Shown here: positions 57,906-64,000 of the stretch, piece after piece | How the letters are laid out: the number at the start of each line of letters is the position of its first letter | Position numbering within the stretch: the first letter of the stretch is position 1 | Source of the DNA: Morinoia aosen | Taxonomy: Eukaryota > Arthropoda > Malacostraca > Amphipoda > Talitridae | DNA length: 64,000 bases | Direction: 5' to 3' | Assembly: GCA_030386875.1 (NCBI GenBank) | Contig: CM059560.1 | Location: forward strand, 22,810,683 to 22,874,682 | Translations under genes and position numbers: made by a program | Notes under the pieces: generated by a model | The model's input: the letters and a program-made list of their open reading frames with translations, nothing else | The model's database searches: none | What the model was told of the DNA's origin: nothing

Positions 57906-60278
57906 GACCTAACGGACAAAAATAATCAGCTAAGCAAACTATTGTATAAACTAAGCTTATCACAAATGGTCAAAGAACCGACTCGCATCACTAAAGTCTC
58001 TGCAACTCTCCTCGATCTAGCAATCACAAATAATCCCACCGCAATACTTAGTACAGTAATATCTCCTTCTATTTCCGATCACCACTCTATAGAATGTGAA
58101 ATTAATATTGCGAAGGAAAGACAAAAATACCGCTTAATGACCTATCGCTCGAAAAGGCACTATTCAGCAGAACTATTTCAAGAAAAACTACTCGATAGGT
58201 CTACCGAATTCCAGAAAATGATGCAATCCGACGATGTTGACATACAAGTGTCAATCTTCAACGAGAACTTCACAGCAGCTCTCGACGAATGTGCACCTTA
58301 CGTCACCAAAAAAACCAAGCCAAAACGGACTGTTTGGATTACTGACGAAGTTAAAGAGATGAGCAGAATAAAGAAAGCTAACTTGCGAGAGTACAAAAAC
58401 AATAGATCAAACAGTACCTTATACAAGAGATATAAAGAACATGAAAAAATTCTTCGAAAGAAAATCACTGAAGCGAAACAAACTCATTTCCACCAGGCAC
58501 TGATAACGGCTAAAAATAACCCGAAGCGAACTTGGGAAATCATTAGTGAGGTAGCCCCATATAAAAATTTAGATCGCATAAGTAATTTTGAAAATCCCTT
58601 GGCAACAGCCACGGATTTCAACACATTCTTTTCAAAAGTAGGGGCTCAAGTTTTCAGTGAGGTGTGCACCAATCCAGATGAAACGACAATTGAAAATTCA
58701 TGCCACACTGCACCCTCGAGGACTGATGTCAAGTGGAGACCACGCCCTGTCAATTTACCGGAGTTACGAAACATCTTATACTCACTAAAAAACACAAAGG
58801 CAGTTGGACATGATGGTATCAGTCTTCAATATATCAAAGACAGTTTCCCTGTTACAGCACCATGGATTCGTCTGATAATTAATACATCAATAGTAACCAA
58901 CACATTTCCAAACCAATGGAAACACTCCATTATTAGACCGTTGCACAAAAGTGGTGACTTAAATACAGCATCAAACTACAGGCCCATCAGTCTTTTGCCT
59001 GTCATGTCCAAACTATTGGAGAAAGTGGTGACAAATCAACTGTCATTTCACCTGGACGAGTCAAATTTACTCCACCAAAATCAATATGCCTATAGAAGAA
59101 ATACTAGCACTCAAGACGCTCTGCTCAATATATCTGAAAAAATATACAGTGACATTGATCAAAAGAATGTAACACTCTTGCTGCTACTCGATCTCTCTAA
59201 GGCGTTCGATAGCGTCCAACATGAAAGACTTCTACGTAAAATACTGAACTTGGGAATAGACACGCAATGGTTTGAAAGTTACTTGTCAAATCGATCTCAT
59301 GCAGTCCGCATAGAAAACAAATTTTCCCCATTCACTCAAAACAATTTTGGTGTTCCCCAAGGATCCATTCTTGGTCCACTACTGTTTTCTATTTTCATTA
59401 ATGATTTCCCTCCAATGCCTTCTGACACACGGATCTCAATGTATGCAGATGATGTTCAAATTGCAATAACAAGTTCTGTATCGGAAATACCACAGACGCA
59501 AATTAAAGCGGAAACTTTACTGACTAGCCTGAAATCATGGTACGACCGAAATGGTCTGAAATTAAATGCTAATAAAACACAATGCATTATTTTTGGATCC
59601 AAAGATGCAATTAAAAAAACTTCAGATCTTACTCTTGCAGTTGGAAATGATAAAATTAATGCATCAGAAAAAGTTAAAAACCTGGGTATCTGGTTCGATA
59701 GAAATATGTCCTTCAAATCTCACGTTGAGACTACTTGCAACAAAATCTACGGAACTTTAATGTTTTTTCATCGTATAAAAAGTATGCTAGACGAAAAATC
59801 CAGATTATTAGCCATTCAATCCCTTGTGTTATCGCGCATTGACTACTGCAGCCTAGTATGGGGAGACTTACCTCAATACCTTAAAAGGGACTTACAAAAA
59901 TGCATGAATTTTGCAGCCAAGGTGGTATGCAACGGTAATTTCAAAAGAAGTGATCACGTAACCCCTCTCCTCAATAAACTCGGCTGGATCCCTATCCAAG
60001 AAAGGCTCCTCATGCAGTAGGCCCAATACGTATTCTCCTCGTTATATCTTCCTCAGAGCAATGCTGAGATAGTGCGTTTCCATCCACCCACTGTAACCAA
60101 TCAAAAACCGAACAGAAACAATAATGTCTTAGTCAACTATCGTTCATCTCACTTAGGGCAGAAGGCTCTGTCCATATCAGGCGCCTTACTGTGGAACAAA
60201 CTTCCCCTGAGTATTAAAGTCCCTCAAAGACCGAGAGAATTTAAAGCCAAAATAACTCGTCATCTTGTGTCTCAATAA
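57906..60278 (+). pseudogene. LINE ORF2, endonuclease C-terminus and reverse transcriptase, one in-frame stop
   Basis: ORF2 nicks target DNA and reverse-transcribes element RNA there. The frame begins with the tail of the AP-like endonuclease: LSQMVKEPTRITKVSATLLD, LAITN and SISDHHSI, the SDH catalytic His motif near residue 45 of the 57942 start. A basic linker follows, then RT: LHKSGDLNTASNYRPISLLP (about 345), LLLDLSKAFDSVQHERLL (about 415), GVPQGSILGPLLFSIFIND (about 471) and the catalytic MYADDVQIAI (about 500). Next are LKLNANKTQCIIFG and KVKNLGIWFD. A TAG at 60018-60020 interrupts the frame, and the same frame resumes to 60278 with the CR1/L2-like C-terminus (YRSSHLGQKALSISGALLWN, KLPL). 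The endonuclease N-terminus is absent, so the copy cannot move itself. Confidence 0.9.
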
Positions 60279-62000
60279 TAATCCTTAATTACAGAACATA
60301 CTGAATGAGTACTGACGAATCTCATTTCCCTGGTATCTCCCTTGCTGAACAATCTCCCTCGCTCATTGTTTTATAATTCAAGACATCACACAACAGTTTT
60401 GAAGTATGCGTAGGTATTATGATTTGACCGCCTATACGTTGTCATTTGCAAACATGCTTACTTGTATATGTGTGTACGTATATAGGTGTATGTGCGCATA
60501 TGGGTGTGTATATGTGCACGTACAACTGTGTGCACTAGAGTAGATCAACCAGTCGAAGGTGCATTTTATGTCATTCCTCTCCGTTTCTGTGCAAGCATCA
60601 AACTAGACCGACATGGTACCTATGTGTGTGTGTGTTGATCAATTGCAGACATTCTGCACCATATTAAAAAAAATAATGTGTTTTTTTCTAATATGATATT
60701 GTAAAGCATCCATGTAAAAAAAATAAATTCGTTGTGTGATCATCCATTTATACTGCAGTAATATACTTATTCGGCTTATAGTTATATGCTTATAATAATG
60801 TGATACCTATGTTTGTTTATCAACTGCCGACAATTTGCGCCATATTTCAAAGATAATGTGATTTTTTTTTCTAATATGAAACCTTTATAGGACATTAATG
60901 TTTTCTTTCTTATTCACGTCCCACAATCGTTTTCATGTTTCCGACTTAAGTGGACTGTTTTGTGCCACTATTTTTAGTACGAAATATTATAAAATTCATG
61001 CTATAATAAAAGATATTTTCTCCGTTTCCCTCGATTGGAATTCTGGTTTATACGAACTAGTTTACGCTGATATTTGCGCACATGCTTACTTGTGTATATG
61101 TGTACGTGTCCACGCTATGCGTATGACACTCTGTAGAATGCGTATGTATTGCCTCGATGCATAGAAATGCATTTGTGTTTGCTTACGAGTTTGGTGTAAG
61201 TGTGTGCGTGGGTATATGTGTGCATGTGTATGTGTATATATTTACATGTATACGTGCACATATGTGTATACTAGACTGACAACTAGCATTTTACCAGAGA
61301 TAATGGTCTTTTTTCTGTGCACACTCAACTTGTAACATAACCTAACTCGTCATCTCTTTAGTATTGTAAAGCATTCATGTAAAAACTATACTTTTGTTGT
61401 ACAATCATCCATTTATATTTATATAAAATGCTTGTTAACTAATGACCGTTATGTTAAAATTGTTGAATCAGTAATACAAAACTTATAATCTTCTTGGTCC
61501 TCATGCTTATATGTATATATGTATTTGTGTGTGTGTGTATGGATATGCACACACATGCATACGTATATTTACATATGTGTGCATATGGATATATATTTAT
61601 ATATTTTTTTTTCATGCTTCCTTAAAACGACACTTGTGAACATTGACCGAAACAAGCGATTTCATATATTATTTCCCGGCGTCAAGAATTGCGAAGTTTT
61701 ATGTCATGTACATGTAAACTGTCAAAAGTGTTTTCACCTCACAATGAAAATGCATCGTCCATGAAATTGTGTTATCTCTTATAATTATCATTACATGTAT
61801 TATCAAATGTAGATTAAGCTAGATTAGGAGTTCATTGCCCTCAATCATTTCTTTTCGACTAGTGACACGAGTTTTTCAATACTCGTGTGTGTGTATCATC
61901 TAGGTATATTAATTTTAAGATATTTAAAAACCAATGATTGTAATATTGTACAATCTCTATTGGAAATAAACTGTTTTCTTTCTTTCTTTCTTTCTTTCAG
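60279..62000 (+). other. LINE copy 1 3' UTR with internal duplications and GT-rich patches
   Basis: Two blocks are repeated in it. GATACCTATGT...CATATT...TAATGTG...CTAATATGA-type sequence occurs at about 60615-60700 and 60800-60885. TATTGTAAAGCATCCATGTA...ATCATCCATTTATA occurs at about 60700-60760 and 61363-61420. Three GT/GTAT-rich patches lie near 60460-60540, 61070-61275 and 61505-61600. Short frames here are by-products. Confidence 0.7.
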
Positions 62001-62126
62001 ACCATGAGAATCTGAAAGTAAATTTCATCTAACCAAAATCCAAACAATCGAACAAAAAGTGTGATATTCCCTCAAAATAGCACTCAACCCTTGCTTCTTT
62101 TTCGCAAGTGTCTCCTTTCTCACAAG

Positions 62127-62924
62127 ATGGCGGACAGAAAGGCAAACAAGAAGAACAATGAGGGTACGCTGGAGCTTGACTGTCCAGACATACAAAACCT
62201 GTCAAAACCAAATAAGCAAATGGCCTCCATCATAATTGATCACTTTAACTCAGTAATGGAGAAATTTCAAAGTGAAATTAGTGACTTGAAAACGATGATT
62301 GAAACACTAACGAAAAAAGAATCAAATCAAAAGGCAGTGATTGAAGAGCAAAATAAAAAGATAGACAGGCTAGTCTCCCGTCTAGACCAATTCGAAAGGA
62401 AAGAAGAACGGGAAGAGTTGGAAAACAGAAAATGCACTCTGGTTATCACAGGGGAACTACCGCAATCACATTCTGATGAAGACTGTAGACAGACTGTGCG
62501 GGAGCTCCTGAAGGACCAAATCAACGTCAACCTTAGTAACTCTGGCATCACTACAGCGACTAGACTGGGTAAAAAACCTGCCCCTGGAAACGTCGATAGG
62601 AGAAACATTACCTTTGAGCTACGACAATACGAAAAGAAACAAGAAGTTTTGTCAGCCTGCCGAGTGACCAAGCCGAAATTCTACGTAAACGAATACCTCA
62701 TCCCTTCGCGAGCTAATATTATGTACACTCTGAGATTGGCCAAACGAAAATTTCCCGACAAAATAGGTCTCGCAAGAACTCTGGATGGTAATATCAACGT
62801 CTACTCTCCTCGGATACCTGGACAAGAAACTCCTAGACCTCACACCATCAAAACATCTGAATCACTTGACCAGTACTTACTACAACGTGTCGGCAAGTCC
62901 TCAGAAGAAATTATTCTTAATTAG
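62127..62924 (+). CDS. LINE ORF1 protein (coiled coil plus RRM-like domain)
   Basis: ORF1 proteins of LINEs bind element RNA and act as nucleic-acid chaperones. The chosen ATG at 62127 (ACAAGATGGCGG) has the best start context; an in-frame ATG-less extension to 62061 would add 22 residues. The 265-residue product has a charged N-terminus, a heptad-like coiled coil at about 35-110 (FQSEISDLKTMIETL, then EEQNKKIDRLVSRLDQFERK), and an RRM-like region at about 112-200 (RKCTLVITGELPQ, RNITFELRQYEKKQEVL). A C-terminal part follows with FYVNEYLIPSRANIMYTLRL. No zinc knuckle is visible. It lies upstream of ORF2, separated by about 600 bp. Confidence 0.85.
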   Translation: MADRKANKKNNEGTLELDCPDIQNLSKPNKQMASIIIDHFNSVMEKFQSEISDLKTMIETLTKKESNQKAVIEEQNKKIDRLVSRLDQFERKEEREELENRKCTLVITGELPQSHSDEDCRQTVRELLKDQINVNLSNSGITTATRLGKKPAPGNVDRRNITFELRQYEKKQEVLSACRVTKPKFYVNEYLIPSRANIMYTLRLAKRKFPDKIGLARTLDGNINVYSPRIPGQETPRPHTIKTSESLDQYLLQRVGKSSEEIILN

Positions 62925-63528
62925 AGACTTATGTACTGAATTTAATAGCATTTTGATCTCTGTCCACATGATTTCTTTTGTTTTCTGATAGAATCGCCTT
63001 TGGCTCTTCAAAGCAACCACGCAGAATTTGCAACTTTGTTTTACTGCTCACTAAATTTTTTTTTTTTATCTACTTTTTCTCATTATTCATAGAAGGCTCA
63101 TGCCGGATTTTCTACTCTGATTTAAATATTATGTTACCACCTGTCTCAAAATCTGAAAATAATCTAGATACTCAAGATCTTTATATTAATTAAATAACTT
63201 CGCTATCACTTAGATTCTGATCCACTTCGTTCTTTGCTATATCGTATGTGTTATATGCAGATACCACTGGTATGACAGCCTTGTAACTACACTATTCGCA
63301 ATTTATGGTCTCTAATGCTCCCACTCATGGACTGAGTTAGCCATCTCCTTATGAAATCATTCTAGATTTTAAATAATTTTAGACTAATAATCTCTGTGTG
63401 TTTTAGTTTCTCTCTATTTCTTAAATTTTACTATAAGTAGGAATGTCTTTACTTTTAACTTGACCTTGTAGTCTGTATCATCTTCTTTATTTTTTACGTC
63501 ACATTTTATTTACTGTTTCTTAATCTTT
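62925..63528 (+). other. LINE copy 2 inter-ORF region
   Basis: About 600 bp of T-rich sequence with stops in all plus frames separates ORF1 from ORF2. This is long for a CR1/L2-type element. It holds a poly-T run at 63054-63068. Confidence 0.6.
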
Positions 63529-64000
63529 ATGACTGACCATGTTGATATTTTCGATGATATTGATCCAGATCTCAATCATTTGAATAGACTGCATCCAAAC
63601 CTAAATGAAACTGGGAATTGTAAATACCTAAATATTAAAGAATTCAATGAATCGATGAGAAAAACCTGTAACGATCTCTCAGTATTATGTTGGAACTGTA
63701 GGTCCATTTATCCGAAAATAGATGAAATATCTTGTACTATCACTGAGCTAAACAGCAATTTTGATGTTCTCAGTTTCACCGAAAGTTGGCTAGATGACTC
63801 AACTAAAGACCTAATTCAAATTCAGAACTATAATAGCCATCATTCACTCCGTAGCAACAAACGTGGTGGTGGCATCAGTACGTACATATCTAAACACATA
63901 TCATCGAAAAACATTATAAGTGCGACTATGAATCGTGAACATATTGAGACTCTATTTATAGAACTAACGAAAAATGGTAAACGGATTGTACTTGGAACTG
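63529..64000 (+). CDS. LINE ORF2, N-terminal endonuclease part (partial, continues past the window)
   Basis: From the ATG at 63529 the frame stays open to the window end (157 codons). After an acidic N-terminal extension of about 50 residues (DIFDDIDPDLNHLNRL), it enters an AP-like endonuclease: LSVLCWNCRSIYPKIDEI (first block, with the N of the catalytic set), NFDVLSFTESWLDD (metal-binding Glu in TES) and NKRGGGISTYISK (the RGGG block). It then gives ETLFIELTKNGKRIVLGT. This nuclease makes the first-strand nick. The part missing from copy 1 is the part present here. No break is visible. Confidence 0.85.
   Translation, partial: MTDHVDIFDDIDPDLNHLNRLHPNLNETGNCKYLNIKEFNESMRKTCNDLSVLCWNCRSIYPKIDEISCTITELNSNFDVLSFTESWLDDSTKDLIQIQNYNSHHSLRSNKRGGGISTYISKHISSKNIISATMNREHIETLFIELTKNGKRIVLGT

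Larger units (their letters stand above)
57906..62000 (+). mobile_element. CR1/L2-group LINE, copy 1 (5'-truncated)
   Basis: The copy begins inside the endonuclease domain of ORF2, runs through a full reverse transcriptase and C-terminal region to 60278, then has a long 1.7-kb 3' UTR with internal repeats. It ends in an AATAAA-containing phrase and a (TTTC)n tract at 61974-61998. ORF1 and the endonuclease N-terminus are missing. Copy 2 begins directly after the tract. Copy 1 has one clear in-frame stop and so is almost intact downstream of its truncation. Confidence 0.85.
62001..64000 (+). mobile_element. CR1/L2-group LINE, copy 2 (runs off the window)
   Basis: It starts right after the (TTTC)n tail of copy 1. 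It has a 5' UTR of about 125 bp, an open ORF1, a gap of about 600 bp and an open ORF2 start. Both frames are free of breaks in the window, so the copy may be full length. Family identity with copy 1 is inferred, because the two copies do not overlap in ORF2 within the window. Confidence 0.8.

Noticed and set aside
1-64000. CRISPR arrays, bacterial operons or toxin systems
   Set aside because: No spaced direct repeats of the right form, and all recognisable coding sequence is from eukaryotic transposable elements.

Overview
The window looks like a repeat-filled intergenic stretch of a large, AT-rich arthropod nuclear genome. The evidence is the mix of element families: Tc1/mariner, piggyBac, a PIF/Harbinger-like element with a MADF gene, BEL/Pao and Ty3/Gypsy LTR elements, Penelope-like elements, CR1/L2-type LINEs and tRNA-derived SINEs. 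No host protein gene, rRNA, true tRNA gene or CRISPR array could be supported. A species cannot be named from this sequence alone.

Layout. 0.2-2.2 kb: a decayed mariner followed by a fossil BEL/Pao integrase. 3.6-6.7 kb: a nest of DNA transposons, in which an outer element with inverted ends and a broken MADF gene holds a TTAA-flanked foldback element and is hit at both ends by two copies of one palindromic MITE. 10.3 kb: a small TTAA-flanked MITE. 16.7 kb: a SINE head. 22-25 kb: two pieces of one LINE family on the minus strand, with a promoter-like block behind the larger one. 27.5 kb: a second mariner relic. 31.6-31.9 kb: a minus-strand SINE. 33.0-36.5 kb: a decayed piggyBac split by a 1.5-kb insertion. 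37.4-46.1 kb: a young, whole-looking Gypsy element with 829-bp LTRs and CTAG target duplications. 46.3-47.3 kb: a truncated Penelope-like element between inverted repeats, each repeat carrying a hammerhead-ribozyme-like core. 53.3-53.9 kb: a second Penelope-like remnant. 57.9-64.0 kb: two CR1/L2-type LINE copies head to tail across a (TTTC)n tract. The second copy runs off the window with open ORF1 and ORF2.

The sequence reads as layered insertions rather than cooperating genes. The youngest visible layers are the Gypsy element, whose LTRs are almost identical, and the second LINE copy, whose frames are open. The most interesting signals are the paired hammerhead cores in inverted Penelope repeats, the tandem LINE junction on its own 3' microsatellite, and the nested inverted-repeat elements at 3.6-6.7 kb. 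All calls are by eye from translation and repeat matching; no database search was run.
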